DNA of 64,000 nt from Steromphala cineraria (GCA_916613615.1 OU744727.1:15880093-15944092); one strand, 5' to 3'; numbered from the stretch's first letter, positions 43,201 to 57,215 are shown. The notes: a model not told the origin generated them from the sequence alone. A program made the numbers and translations.

Positions 43201-46200
43201 CATTGTCGTTCCCTGCCTTCGTGTATTGGTCTTTATGAACTAACTTAAAGCATATCATATAACTATTGCTCCTCTCTCTTGAAATAACAAAAGCAACAAA
43301 TCCTTGATGGAATTAGTGTAATGCTATTTAGCAAATGAATGAATTTACCAAAGCGATGTATTTGCACATGTTTACATATAAGCCTCAGATCGGAGACTTC
43401 TCACATATGTTTCCATGCAGCTGTTTAAGATAAATATTATTCTTTCAACAGATTAAATTTCATAATATGTGAGTTATTGTTATATTTGATTTCCAGTAAA
43501 TGAGGATTGGGATATTAAAGCAAGGTTCTGATTTATTTCTGAATAATTGTGCTAACCTGACCTCAGATTAAAACTTTCACCACAACAAATGCCGCAACAT
43601 TTCATTTAACGTTTTATCATTTCTCTTCTTATTGTAAATATTTGTAAAGAACTAAACATTTACGTGTTTAAAAAAAATATTTTTTATATAAAAGCAGAAT
43701 TTTTATTTCTTGAGTCTCAATAAAGGATTTCTTAGTCTGCATTCATAAACCATTGGATTGTTATATTAACTAAGTTTATCTTGAGCTCATATCTTTAGAA
43801 AACTGACCGTTTACATTTACAATGATTTGCTTAGGTTAATGTTTACTCAGACCCTGTACAATCCGTATCATTTTTCCAATAGATAACCATCAAGACACTA
43901 TAAGGTATCCATCTTTGTAATGAATTGGTCAATGTATATTGTTATCATTGTATGCTGTATTCAGGGATATTTTCTGCTGTAAAGATAAATTTAAGAGGAA
44001 TGAATATTAAACCCCGATATTCCCACAATCAACATAATGCATCTTAATCATCAAAATACTTTTTTCCAGATTTACACACCCAAAAACGTGTTAAGACGGA
44101 TGTTTATTTAGAAACTGAACTTAACACAATCGACACGTGCATTAAAACTTTTTTTGTCACAATCGATATACTTGACAAAATCACACTTTTATTTGCAAGG
44201 TTATCATTTCATCCTGTAAATGTATTGACTATATTGCCCCCTGTTTATTGAACCTCCTGCTGATTTATATCCGGCACATATGTCGAAGCTTCTATCCTTA
44301 CACGATCATCATCACCTTCCCTTACATCCCGCTACGTTATAGTACGACTCTCTTTATGCTTCATATATAACAGCTATGATGTCATCTCTTGTAAAAAAAA
44401 ACTTTGGGCAATTTATTTAAAAAACCGTTTCAAGAACCATCTTAGTCAAGACATTTCATTCAGATTGTTCAGCCACCTTTTATCTAATTATATTTCCTAA
44501 TAATTTCAGAATTATAACTAGAGATGGTACGTCATAGGATATATGGTACTATCATATTTAACAAACTAAGATATATCATTTGTATGATGAAATATAAAGG
44601 CATTCTTTTATATTAGACATTACTATCTTATAAACATATTAATAAAACGTAACATTTTGTAACAAAATAAAAGATAATAAGAGTTGAATATGAAAATTTA
44701 GTATGATATAGGTTATTGTTAATCTAAAATGCTATAAGAAAGCATTAGCTAATACAAAATGCAATATTCAATGTACTATAGGCAGCCCTAAAGTTTTAAA
44801 AATATACATGATCACACACGCAAACAGTATTTTTATTACTATAAATAGTCTAAATGATTTTGTATGGTCATATGCACTCTAATATTGCTTTAAAGCCATT
44901 ATGGTATAATGTATAGCCACGGGTAAACTTTTATTACCGACACGTGCCTTGGTCTAAGAACCAATTGAAAATACGTTGACCAATACAAAGTGCACAGGCA
45001 CGCGAGGGCAAGAGAAGGCTGTTACTTGGTACCTTTGTATTGACCCCATGGGGTCAGAGCTCTAATGATTAAAGGGACATGCGCTATCTAACAAACCCGG
45101 TGGGGGGTCACATTACTCAAGTTCTATTGTCTTCCAAAGACATTAGTCCACGTCAAGTATATGGTAGTTGTCCACCAAAATATATATCAAATAAAACTCC
45201 ACTCTAAACTTAAATATGATAACATTAAGGCAATCTAGATTTTGGTCGAAATCCATTTTCCCTTTTCCAATATTTTATAAATACTAATGTGTCACATGAT
45301 ACAAGATACAACCTTACAGATCGTCGCTAATAATATAAAATCAAGGTATATTTTGTGTATGTGTATGTTTTTGGCGTATGCGTTTTCAGGAGCAGAGTGT
45401 TATCAAGGTTGAAGGTAGATGATTTTGCGATTCATTTATCGGTTTTGCTACTGTATGTCGTTTGATTTCTTCAATAGATCTTCTCGTTGTTACCGATGTG
45501 ATATGAAAATGTATGGTCAATGCATGGTGACATTTAAGCAAATTACACAGAAAATAACGTTAATAATGTCACCAATGAGCAAGAACTGAAAGGTAACGGA
45601 TACATCGTCATCTCTGAACATCTATATCCATGAATTCAACACGGTATACAGATTAAACTTTGCATTAATTTCCTTTGATATAAGAAACTTTTAATGCTTT
45701 TATGTCCCTGAGTTGCGGATAATTAGATGTGATGATATGTTGTTAGAAGCGTACAGGTACATCTACATGCACATCAAGAAGTTAAGCTCAGTACAATGAC
45801 TGAATTTTATATAGGTGACTAGCATTTACATGTAGCTACTGAAACAATCATTTGAAATTAACAGCATAAAAGTACTAACAAGGATTTAACTTTTTATCAA
45901 CAGGAAGGATACAAATACTTCAGAGCGCATGTTTTGTTGACAAATCACACAAAGTATACGTACGTAGATACGTACCATTTTAACTATTCACTCCATGCAT
46001 TAACAACATTTGACCTGCAAGATGTTCTGGAGAACAACTTTTTAATTGTCACTGAAACCAAAACGTTTCGAGTATATGTTTACTCCTTCATCAGGTTGGA
46101 TGTCTCCCGTCGACAATTGTACCTAATTTTACTACAGATATTAAATTTTTTATAACAAGATTATCTTGACGTAATTCCTTTATTATAAAAACGTTGTCCG

Positions 46201-46324
46201 TTCAGAGTATATTCTGACTCCCTCTTCAGGTTGGATGTGATAAAATATAAACCCTGCTATTCTTATGTTTACAAGTTCTAAATGCCCTTCAAAGATTTGA
46301 TTAACAACATTGTGAGTCGTGTTT
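40283..46324. other. Intergenic, no gene seen
   Basis: AT-rich. Slightly GC-richer at 41010-41190. A 16-base perfect palindrome lies at 45041-45056 within a larger inverted pair. X-box-like GTTGCTATGGTAAAT at about 41700. Nothing coding. Confidence 0.55.
45041..45056. other. TGACCCCATGGGGTCA perfect palindrome
   Basis: 16-base palindrome. It contains TGACCC and GGGTCA half-sites facing outward. It is preceded by CTTTGTATTGACC, whose inverted partner (GACCAATACAAAG) is at 44978-44990. Confidence 0.7.
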
Positions 46325-46480
46325 CACACCACGGGTACCAGATGTACATAAACATGTCAGTGTCTAGTTACTCATCTTCTCTGTACAAGATAATTTCCCC
46401 TGAGCTTTAAGACGTCCAATCTTAACAAAGTCCAGGTTGAGCACGTTTTGGTCTTATGCACTGCGCCCAGACACAATACA
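46325..46480 (+). repeat. Cassette block D (copy III)
   Basis: Partner of 31790-31990. More diverged than blocks A, B and E, but the shared pieces keep their order. Confidence 0.65.
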
Positions 46481-49416
46481 CCAAATACCAATATACTAAT
46501 ATACACCAAAATTGATAGTCGAACTATTTATCAACGAGTAATTTAAAAACAACCTTAAAAACGTTTGGGATAAAACGAAAACATATATTCTATATTGCAG
46601 CAATATTTAGACTGGATACATGTTTCTAAAACTATATATTATTAAGTATTAAATAATATTAGCTTTTCTAAGACATATCTAAGCAAATCTATCAAATGTT
46701 TTACTCATATTCATCTGTATGAATAAATGTAACTATAATTCTTTTTCAAACTTCGAATGCTTATTTATCGTGATTTAGATTTAAACTTTGTATACTCCTT
46801 TGTATAAGCACAACGTTGATGAACATGTAAGGCAGATGGTATCAACTTAAACAAATTTCCAAAGTGATAAAGACTAAAGTCACACTGCTAAATCGATCCA
46901 CCAACAGTGTTTAAGGTAACACGCTATCATCTGCCGGTTGTGTCATCTAAGCCATTGAGTATAATTTACACCTCATGGCTCCCACAAATCACACACAAAC
47001 GAGAATAATTTACACGTTATGGTTACTACAAATCTCCCAGCCCGTAATCTAATCACTTTGGAGTGAGACCAGCACACTTCAGGCACTTTAAACGTCCAGA
47101 AATATCACACTTTATCACTTCTACAGTACAGGGGGTACTGCAGGGTCGTGGTTGTCACCTGGTGTCATGCACATTTAGCTACAAGCTGAAGTGAACTAAC
47201 TCAGCATGATATTACATGATATTTAAATCTGAAATTTGAAATTGATAATCTTTTCTATAACATTCAGTCATTGGTACTACCATATAGTCTCAGATGTATT
47301 TTTTTCAATATTGACAATATTTTTAACAAAATGGAGTCAAGAAGATGCTTTAACTTCAGAGCTGAGCGATCTAGACTTGTTATACTTTTCTAGACGACTG
47401 GGTTAGTCATCAATTACATATTTTTGCTTTAAGGTCTGAATGACTGACTATCATTGGTACTTGAGCCAAGCATTTAAAGACTTAAATGACAAATATTCAA
47501 GTGTGAAATAACATTGAGTTTTATTCTTTCCAGGCAATAAAATAATATCAAGTTGATATGATGATTTTTGCGAAATTAAAATATTAAGACAGAAGAATAT
47601 GTACAAATAATTAACTTGAGCATATGTTCCTCTACCTCTATAAATGGAACCTTGCACAAGTTTATCGTTCGTAAACACATATTCGTGAAAGGAAAAAGGC
47701 TGTCTGTCTGAACTCCCTTTATGATGTTAAAGTGAATTCAAGCATTGCTAAAACGAAAGCATAGACTTGTTGAATGGTTTACAAAACGACTGAGAAAATA
47801 CCAGATAAAACGTTGCAATATATATGAGAAAGTCACACACTAAAATTAGAACTTTTATTCTAAAAGTAAACAAGCATTCGACAATAGTATGATCAACTAT
47901 TGAGAAAGGTTATTCCTTTTCCAATGGACACCCAAAACATATACGTCCTTTTCTTGCGTGTACACGTGTCGTTTCCTTAGTCTGAGTGAATAACGAGTGC
48001 CCTTAAAATATTCATCTGTCGATAAACATATGAATACACGGGTCAGGGTGACCCTTGAAAGTAAACTGATCTCTACAGTGACAAAATATTTACCAAGTGA
48101 CCTCAACAAAAAGGATTAGTTTTAATTGCTTTAAGCCTACACAGAAATATTATTCTTTCATCAAAAGGCAATGAAAATCCCCTAGGCAGAGACCGATCCC
48201 TCATCACAGAGTCAACTAGGAAATTGGTCCCCCTTATGATTCATCCATCCATAAAATGGTCAAAATATTGATAACCGAGTAAATACCTTAATGAGAATCT
48301 TTTCACGATATTCACAGAGCAGACGACCAGCTGCTGTCTGCCATGACACTTGGCGCGTGCCAGACTCGTTTTAAAACACCTCGCGCGTGCCACCATGGTG
48401 ATTCTTTTGTGATTTCGATGTGTGCTCACTGTATCAGATTTCAACTGTGATGAGTTGATATGGCCAAACGAGTCGTTTGATGGTCTTTGAAATGCACGGT
48501 TTGAAATAAAGAACTTTATAAACATGAGATTAGGATCATAGTTTTATAGATGCATATGCTTTACGAACTTTGATGTTACGATGCGGTGCTATCTCATGGT
48601 TTTCATTCCTTTGATTTTGTGTTTAGACCTTTTATCTTTAGCTTTTCGTTATACGATGCATCTCGCCCGATATAAAGTTTCTATTAAAAAAATTCCTAAC
48701 GACATTATTACGAATTATTAATTGATCCATGAGAAAGTTTCTATATAAAACAACTTCACAACATCAATGATGCTAGGCAGGTCAATCATTGCTGTACATC
48801 CATTTGAATCTGTTTAAAGTGACACAGAGTAACATTTAAAAAAAAGTTATTTGATTTTGATAAGCTACAAAATATCTAATATGCTGATTGAACTTCATAT
48901 CTCATCACTGGACTTGCAAATATATCCATTTATGCATATCTCTAAATTGCTTGTATTTATGGGAAAATCAAGAAAACATCTCAAATACGTTTAATATTAG
49001 AAATAATGCATCCAATTAATCTACCTATCAGTTACAATACTTAATAAACACTATCGAATCAAATATATTTTCCTGTCATCTTATGACAAGATTTCACAAT
49101 TACGTTTGGTGAATTTGCGCGCGCCACTCGAGCCACATTGTCCGGTTTTCGATCAAAATCCCGACTTTGAATGGCCGTATTTTCGCTCTAATGTACTGAT
49201 TGACCTTTAACTTGTTATTTTCAGTAACAGTAAGTGGTTCCCGATGTAATAACATCGATGTCAAAATTTGACATATGTGATCCTATCAACATACTCTGTG
49301 TCTCTTTAAGCCATTAACAAAATGTATTCAACCATTATTTGTAAGTTTTAGAAAATCTGAGAGTTTTGAAAGTGGTGAAGCTTAATATCAAACAACTAAG
49401 TAAGTAAAAAACATAA
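46481..49416. other. Intergenic, no gene seen
   Basis: AT-rich. A GC-richer spot at 48310-48400 carries the minus-strand copy of GTCGTCTGCT (48318-48327) and two GGCGCGTGCC/CGCGCGTGCC segments. Confidence 0.55.
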
Positions 49417-50171
49417 GGGAGACCAGGGCAAAGCGCACCCCCTAACATATAAGCGTGTTTTCTGGAAATATTAACATATTTAGAATGTAACTTGCAGCAT
49501 ATTTCTAATTTTCATCAGATAAACTGTTGTATGACCAATGCTTTTTAATCTACCATGCCTGCATAAAGAGATATTAACCAAAATGTTTTCGTTAAACTAA
49601 TGTTAAAAATCAAAGAAAATTATGTGTTTCTAAATAAAATAAAATCATATAATATAATCTCATAATTCATTTGTAATATCAATTTCAAAAAGATACAAGA
49701 AAATTGTAGAATGAAAATTTCAATTCTATTTTACGATATTTGCTTATGAAAACTAATTCATACCTCTGATATTATAATGTGTTGACCATAAAGAAACATT
49801 TTAGATCACTCGGGGCAAAGCGCTCCCCGGGCTCACTTTGCCCCTTTGCCCCAATAAATAACAAATTTCCTTATTCAATGAATAGGTGATATATTTTTGT
49901 GTAATATGTGCTCTAGGGTTTAATGTTGTGTTTTGTGTTTATATGAAATATTGGAATTCGGACATATTCTTTCCTTAAAGAGAAATGCCGTTTTTTCAAC
50001 TTTTTGCAATAAAAAATCTCCAAGTCACGCTGACGATGCCAACGTGGATCATAACGTTTCTTTACGTTTGCATTCATTCGTTGATAATAACAAACAATGC
50101 CATTTGTCGATCGTTAAGAAAAATAAGGCTTGGTCACTTTGCCCCGACGGCGCGCTTTGCCCTGGTCTCCC
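49417..50171. mobile_element. 755-bp non-autonomous TIR element
   Basis: Perfect 20-bp terminal inverted repeats GGGAGACCAGGGCAAAGCGC (49417-49436 and 50152-50171). Near the middle (49812-49853) two further GGGGCAAAG / CTTTGCCCC blocks form an internal hairpin. No transposase ORF and no clear target duplication. The family is not identified. Confidence 0.85.
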
Positions 50172-50678
50172 CTAGCTTAGGCTTGATTTGTCGTCCTTAC
50201 TAGTTTCTTCCGTGTAAAATGAATAAGTGATATTAAAAAAACAGGATCATCATTAAGGCAATGAAAACTTGTTAGGGAATTTTAATAATAGTCCTAGACA
50301 CAATTGATTTAAAAAATGACATTGACTTATCATTTTAGGCCTGAAACACACTAACATATCTGCCTTTATAATGCCGACTTTTATTCTGTCCTCTGCTGTC
50401 TTCCGTTACGGTTCTATAAAAAATAAATTCTCTCAGAATAAATCATCTTGTTATGATGCATTTTGTACATAGGAAACGGGTCCTTAATTAATGCATTAAA
50501 GACAGATTGAACCACGTGTTTGCGAAAATCATCCATCCACGTGGTAACAAACTTGAAAACACTCCATAACGAAATTAATGAAAGCAATAAAACATTTGGT
50601 AAGGCATGTCCTCAAGGGCATTTGGAAAGAAATAACATGTTTGCGAAAGTAGGTTGAAAGAAATTGCGTCTTGTTAAC

Positions 50679-51182
50679 GACTCTTGACCTGTCGTCTGCT
50701 GGAGTGTGACGCGCGTGCAACGAGCACCTGTTACTAAAACACCTGTATTTATTACTCAAACATCCAGTTCAGAGCTTTACCTCCGTGATTTCGTACACCT
50801 TAACCTTTTTCCAGAAAAATTAGGTGAAAAACCGGGATTGAAAAGGTCATGGTCTAAAACATATCGTTAACAATGTAATATTTTGGGATTTCGTCATAAT
50901 TAAATACATTGTTCATTAATCAAATGGAAAGTGTATAGGGTTGATGAATTAATCAATTGGTGATTTATGATAAGTGTACATATTTTTAGCAATTGACAAA
51001 ATATAAGAATATGTGACATACAAATATCCATTTTAAGAAATCCTATATTTACGTTGCAATCAAATTATTTCATTGGGTGTATCTTTACCCAGCGTTTAGC
51101 CAGCTGGAAGCTTCATGTCAAGGTAAAATATTTGGAAAACGACCTTTGACCTGTCGTCTGCTCGTGTGTGACGCGCGTGCCA
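50679..51182 (+). repeat. Tandem pair of GTCGTCTGCT / GACGCGCGTGC modules
   Basis: 50685-50718 and 51147-51180 share TTGACCTGTCGTCTGCT and GTGTGACGCGCGTGC with the same spacing. The second has a full DR1-like GACCTTTGACCT at 51141-51152. A related inverted module is at 59978-60010. Confidence 0.75.
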
Positions 51183-51344
51183 GGTGCTCAAGTTGCTCGA
51201 GGACCTGTCATCTTGTACAAACATTCTTATCAGTGATTAATCTGTGAAATATTTCTGTCTCGGTAAATATTGAACATGCAAAATCAGTTCGGACCGATAC
51301 CAGTAAGCCCTTGAACATGAATGAAGTAGACGACAATATATTCT

Positions 51345-51625
51345 GATTTATGACCCACTTCTGATAACGCTGTCTCAGCATTTATGAAATCGTTGCATCG
51401 ACGATTGGCCTTCGACCAATGACCGATTCTGACACAATTTCATTCATAACTAGCGGCAAGGTGGGCTTTTCAAGTGTCGTCTGCTTTCATACCAATACAA
51501 TCCCCGTTACCCCAATATTACATGAGTACAAAGCCTATACACCGCCAGTTATCTCCTGCCTGTCTCGCAGGTAAATTTATCCTCATTTAAGAGGTAGCTT
51601 CCTGTGTTACTTGTAGGAAAGTATT
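51345..51625 (+). repeat. Cassette block F (copy III)
   Basis: Partner of 34895-35150, with the same order of shared pieces, including AAGTGTCGTCTGCTTT. Confidence 0.8.
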
Positions 51626-52984
51626 GGGTGACCTGTTGCCTGGAAACTATATACATTTATTACTCTGCCACGCGAGGTGCTTGAAACACCTGCTGAAGAT
51701 CTGGAGTCTCGTTGGTTGATCTTTGCCGAGTCAGTTACTTTGAATTTTAGAGAAACTTTTCGAACATTTCAATTCTAGTTTGGTTTCATATGAAAAGCAT
51801 ACTTTTAGTAAGCATTTGGTAAACATATTTGTCTGAATCATATTACTATTACTATAAATCTCTGACAAGCAAAGTAGTTATTAAAAGACTTGAAAATAGT
51901 TTGAGAGAGACAATTTGAAGTACAACATTTCAAAATAAATTATCTCCATTATCTTGAATTGGTTATGACTAATATAAAGTGACAACCATAATTTCTATCA
52001 TATTGATAATATCAATTCTAATATTTGATTTTTAGTACTAAATATGACATCAACGAATTTGATGTTAAGTCATGGGAGTCAGCACTTAGTAAAATATTAC
52101 TAAAGACTAACCAAGGTAGCATTAGTTGCCTTGAAAAGGCTTCTTCCGTATTTGTACGATTTTACGTACCATGGATATATATTCCACATATATACCCAGA
52201 ATTTAAAAGATGACTAGGGTACGTATAACGCAAATAGGCATTTTCGGGACTGATAAATCCAACATTCGAAAGAGCTCAAAGAAAATGTTGATTGAATTTC
52301 ACTCAGATTTCTCCAAAATGGGGGATTTCTCGGATTTTTTTACCATGTATTTAATTCAAGAACGTTAAAAATAGTATTCAGTAAAAGTAAAACAAGTCCA
52401 CTTGAAAAGAACGATATGCTTCTTTATATATTGAAACTTTAAGGTTAATCTTCATTCATTTAAGAAGTATAACGATGTTTGGATTCTTGTACTTTTAACT
52501 TGGGCCAATCTCTGGAAAATAGATAGATGAATCATGACTTCCTTAGATGTAAAACGCGTCTTTACCTGAATGTTTCGGAGCGTAGTCATTATCCATTTTG
52601 CTCCAAATTTTTAGGCTCTCATTTGCCTTATTGAGTTGTTAGATGGTCACTATAATAGTTTTGATAATCTTTCAAAAGTCATTAATCTTAGTGGACCTTC
52701 ATGTTGATCGAATCGGAGTTTGAGCTCTGAATTAATGTTGGTTTAACCCATTTCCCCATTTGTTTTACAAGCAAATAATCATTTAAAATCTTTCCATTTG
52801 AGACAACAGTCTGGGTGTCTGGATTCACACGGATTTAATGAAATTGAAGAGAAAAAAATCAGACCAATTAGATTTTCTAATCTCTTAGGTAATTTTTCAA
52901 TCTCAAACATCCTTGGTGACTTTTGTACAGTGCTTCATTTTCATTCATTCAAACTGTCAGAATCTTTTTGACTTAAGGGACGGG
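51626..52984. other. Intergenic, no gene seen
   Basis: AT-rich; no repeat or exon found. Confidence 0.55.
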
Positions 52985-53170
52985 CCCTGACAGGAAATGA
53001 ATCCCAAGAACAAGGAACTATCACCCCCAGATCTTGTCTGGTCGGTGTAAGAGGTTATCGCCACCCCATCAGTAAACAACATCACCAGACAGGGAAGATT
53101 CCACCTCACCCTGTACACAGTCACTGCAGTCAAGCTTTCATCCTTTCATCCCTATAATTAGGATTATGTG
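52985..53170 (-). repeat. Cassette block G (copy III)
   Basis: On the minus strand: TAATTATAGGGATGAAAGGA, GCTTGACTGCAGTGAC and GGGGGTGATAGTTCC. Best match is 55955-56120. Confidence 0.78.
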
Positions 53171-53699
53171 ATCTGCAACTATAATCTTTGATTTGATCTT
53201 TTCTCATTATCGGAGCTGCGATGACCTAATTGATTAAACTATTAGTATCAAATCTATACCATCAAGAACTTCTTCTCGGACTATGAATTCATGGTACTGT
53301 AATGATGAAACAGACAAGTTTTCTAGTAGATCTCCATTGCAATTAAAGAATCATATTTTCTTTAAAATTTACGCTTTAGTTCCCTTCAAAATTGTTTTTG
53401 CAAACATATAAATGTAAGTTATAGCCTTGAGGATCTGTAGTCGAATTAACACGGTGATTTCTTTTCAAATCAATAAACTTTCAAATAACCCAATTTATTC
53501 AAATTTAAACTTTAGCACCCTTGGGTACATCACCTCAATATGACTCAAATAGACAATTAACTTTATATATCATTATTTTGCATGAATAGCTTTTTTCTTG
53601 TAATAATCAGATTGTGACACCTGAGACGGTGTTCCTCATTTATTTCAGACAGGTAGATATCATCAATAGGGTCATCGCTTATATTCATAAGATATTCAT

Positions 53700-54045
53700 A
53701 ATTTCTTACCCCCTCCTGTGGTGGTCATCTTCCCAATGTGGAACAAAAGGGGTATCATCTATACACGTGGCGCGAAAAGAAGTGAACCCTCTAAAATAGT
53801 AATTGCACAGAGGAGTCCAACTAGTAAATAGTAAAAGGGTGTTGTTTTATTTCTTGAGGCCATCCATAAGTAAGATAAAGATTAAGGAGCTATCATCTTG
53901 AGACACGAGGAGACCCCTGTCTCGATTTTCAATCCATACACGTGTCGCGAAAAGAGGTGTATCCTCTCTTGAAAGGTATAGAGGTATATATAATTTAACA
54001 AATCAAAAGTGAAAGAAGTATTGTTTTATTTCTCCAACCTTTACT
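53700..54045. repeat. Two diverged ~175-bp tandem units
   Basis: ATACACGTGGCGCGAAAAGA (about 53760) and ATACACGTGTCGCGAAAAGA (about 53937) head two units that both end in a TTGTTTTATTTCT segment. Looser traces of the unit (ACTATCATCTG, GAGGAATCATCTTCAGACA) continue to about 54550 beyond the inserted MITE. Confidence 0.7.
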
Positions 54046-54406
54046 TTAAAGGGGCAGTAGCACGTTGTTTGAAAATTTTATATTTACAAATTTTCGCTGA
54101 TAATTGGTAATGTTAAAGGTATTTCTTTGATAGTGTCAAAAATCTCATTACACAAATCAATCATCCATAGTCAGAGAACATATTATAAAGATTCACAAAC
54201 AAGTCCATTGGCTTCCATTTTTGTGTGAACACCATTAATTCATTTTTTGTAAGAAAAAGGAATCGCATGTCTGAACTTTACATTATTTATTTGATTTGTT
54301 ACTGCTTCACTTAGCTTAAATACATTGTCTTTCAATTGGAACCATTTATTTTAATTTTTCAGACATCACCTTATATTCCCCCTATAACGTGCTACTGCCC
54401 CTTTAA
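54046..54406 (+). mobile_element. TTAA-flanked MITE, copy 2
   Basis: 361 bp, AGGGGCAGTAGCACGTT at the left and the inverse at the right, TTAA at both ends. Opposite orientation to copy 1. Confidence 0.9.
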
Positions 54407-55954
54407 TAATGACGGGACTATCATCTGCGGACGTTAGTGAAGCTTTAACCCCCGTCACTTGGTTCATATTTACACTTGACGAGCGAAGAAGACCCCCTAA
54501 AATTGATAATGATTATGAGGAATCATCTTCAGACATGACCTCCGTCACTGTTAATGCGCATGCGTGTGGGTTTTGGAGAATGGGGATGACGATGACCGGG
54601 CTATAGGTAAAATTGGAATAACCTCCCAAACAACAAATTAAAGTATAACAATAATAAGTATCATATTAACAGGTGAATCCACGAAAGAGGACCCACCCTT
54701 AACATCATTGCAAAGGGACGTCCTCCCCAGAAACAAATAAAGGGGTATCACCTTTTCAGGTGAGATAAAGGGGGCTGCATCCTATCTCCCCCTCTGTAGA
54801 AAGGGGGCATCCTCTTGTTCATCAACCCTCAAGCCTCTGGATACCTTACACCCTCTCTCATCTTGTCTTGTTATTGCTTTGTTCCAGGTGTATTAAGAAC
54901 GTCCCAAGGCAGTTTTTTGTTAAGTTTGTTTTTCAACTTCGGTAAAACACCTGTCTGTCTATTTTAAATCAGGTCGCTGTGTCCTATTTTTATCATTTCT
55001 TGGTCTTGTTTAAAATATTTGAACAAAAAAGTTTATGAAAGTTGTATGTGTTATCAAATTTATACCTGTTTTCGTTTTCCCCAATTGATGGTGATTTTAA
55101 AAGTTTGGACAATATTAACAAAGCTTTAGATTAAAAAAATGAAAACGATCAATCAATTCGATTTCTTTACAAATAACATTGTATTTCCCTTGTCGGTAAT
55201 TGCCTTTTAACCATGACAACTAAACATTCAATGGATCCAAGCTTGAAAAAGAATCTTTTTTCAAATAAAATTGACGTTTTTGACATTCATTAGTAGGCCT
55301 TGTGAGTTTCACCATAAACGAAAAACAACTGTGACGAAACGTCTTAAGCTCAACGCACCTGTTCTTTGATTCACCTGTCGAACAATGCCATTTGAAAGTT
55401 ATAAAACATGTTTAAGATGCAACATGATGCGTCATTATTGTCATTTCTATTGTAATTATCAGATTATCACATATTGTTCTTTTGTGACAGATTTACTGAC
55501 GCTGTTGCATTAGGAAGCTATGATGTTATTGACAATACATAAGACGTCGACTTAATTATATGTTTAAGAGGAAATGAGTTTCCCATGAGAAATAACTATC
55601 TTAATTTTCAGTTGAATCATGATATATGTTTCGTGCCAATAAAAAGAGGGGATTAGATATACCATCATTGTCCAACCACACTTATCGCTTTTCGAATCCA
55701 TTAAAATAGATTCCTGTTCTTTAAGTGTATTCATTTTAACATTTCGTTAACATTTTGCAATAAGTGAGAAAATATTTCAAAGGGAAATCCAAGATTTTAT
55801 CTAACAAAGAATTTTCTTAATTGCCATCACTGATTAAAGTCCTAAAATATTTGCTTTATAGATTAGCCTATGACTCAAAAGCTATCTCTCATTCTATCGA
55901 ACAGGTCACATTTTACAAAGAGGAGGAACAGACCAAATTAAACGTTAGAGGGAT
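54407..55954. other. Intergenic, no gene seen
   Basis: Starts with continued, decayed tandem units rich in GGGG and CCCC patches (to about 54850). The rest is AT-rich without features. Confidence 0.5.
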
Positions 55955-56060
55955 AATTGAATAATGCTAATTATCCAGGATGAAAGGATGAAAGGCTTGA
56001 CTGCAGTGACCGTATGTTTTTGAGAAAACCCCTTCTGTCTGTTGAGATTGTTTTCTGATG
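55955..56060 (+). repeat. Cassette block G (first of two in copy IV)
   Basis: Contains AATGCTAATTATCCAGGATG and GGCTTGACTGCAGTGACCGT. It directly precedes MITE copy 3. Confidence 0.8.
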
Positions 56061-56130
56061 ATGAAGAAGATAACCTCCTTTGCACCCCACAGAGGGAAGG
56101 TACGGGGTTGATAGTTCATTGGGGTTTACG

Positions 56131-56475
56131 TTAAAGGGGCATAAGCACGTTTTTTGATAATTTTATATTTAAAAAATTTCACTGATAATTGTAAGTTAAT
56201 GCTAAATGTATTATTTTGACAGTGACAAAAATCTCATTACACAAACCAATCATCCATAGTCGGAGAACAAAGTATTAAGATTCACATAAAATCCACTGGC
56301 GGTCATTTTGTGTGAACACCTTTAATTCATTTTGTGTAAGAAAAGGGAATCGCAAGGCTAAACATTACGTTAAAATTTGAATTACTATTGTTCCGTTTAG
56401 TTTAAATAACCATTTATTTTCATTTTCCTGACATTACCTTATATTTCCCCTAAAAACGTGCTACTACCCCTTTTA
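56131..56475 (+). mobile_element. TTAA-flanked MITE, copy 3
   Basis: 345 bp, the same interior as copy 2. The TIRs are slightly decayed (GGGGCATAAGCACG on the left, CTACTACCCCTTTTA on the right), so the right TTAA is lost. Oldest-looking of the three. Confidence 0.88.
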
Positions 56476-57124
56476 GGGAGAGAGGGGGAAATGATCACTT
56501 ACGATGTTGGTTATAGACGCTTATATATATTGGGTCAAACTATTAATGCAATTAAACATTTGCTATTAAATATAAATCATCCAATATCGAAGCATAAAAG
56601 GTTGAAGCAGTCAAAATTGATAAGACGTTCTATATATTTAGATATTATATTGGTTATTTGGTAGAAACAACCAAAAACACAACTGATGAAAAACGCTCTT
56701 CAGTGCATCAAATGGACGCAATGCGTTTTATCACGAAAGTTCGTTTTTTTAGATTCCAAAACATGATTTTTAGATAAACGAAACTTGCAAGGGTGTCCCG
56801 ACACCTTTCATCAACTTACTTTCCCAAATTTCTTTTTACCTGCTTTACTTACCTTTCAAAAACTACGTTTGACTAAACTAGTGTTTAAACGAAACGCTTC
56901 CAACAAAATCGCCAGGTAATTTAAAAAACAGCTGATTAATTTGACTGAAACGATGTGATATCACTTCTACCGAAGACAATTTACTTTTTTTTTAAAACAT
57001 TAACTTTTCATGTTTCAAAAAATATCTTCGCGAATTCAGGAATAAAATCATGGACAAAGGGCCTAACCCTCTTCTACCAATCGGTAGTGTTTAGAGTCTG
57101 AATACACCAAATTAAAGATTACAG

Positions 57125-57215
57125 AAACACTTTACATAATGCTAATTATCGGGGCTGATATGATAAAAGGCTTGACTGCAGTGACCGTATGTGTTTGACA
57201 AAATCTCTTCTGTCT
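57125..57215 (+). repeat. Cassette block G (second of two in copy IV)
   Basis: AATGCTAATTATCGGGGCTG, GGCTTGACTGCAGTGACCGT and TTTGACAAAATCTCTTCTGT; closest to the blocks at 55955 and 36030. Confidence 0.82.

Noticed and set aside
49933..50203. Transposase remnant inside the 755-bp TIR element
   Set aside because: The two overlapping short ORFs show no transposase motifs and cover only a third of the element.
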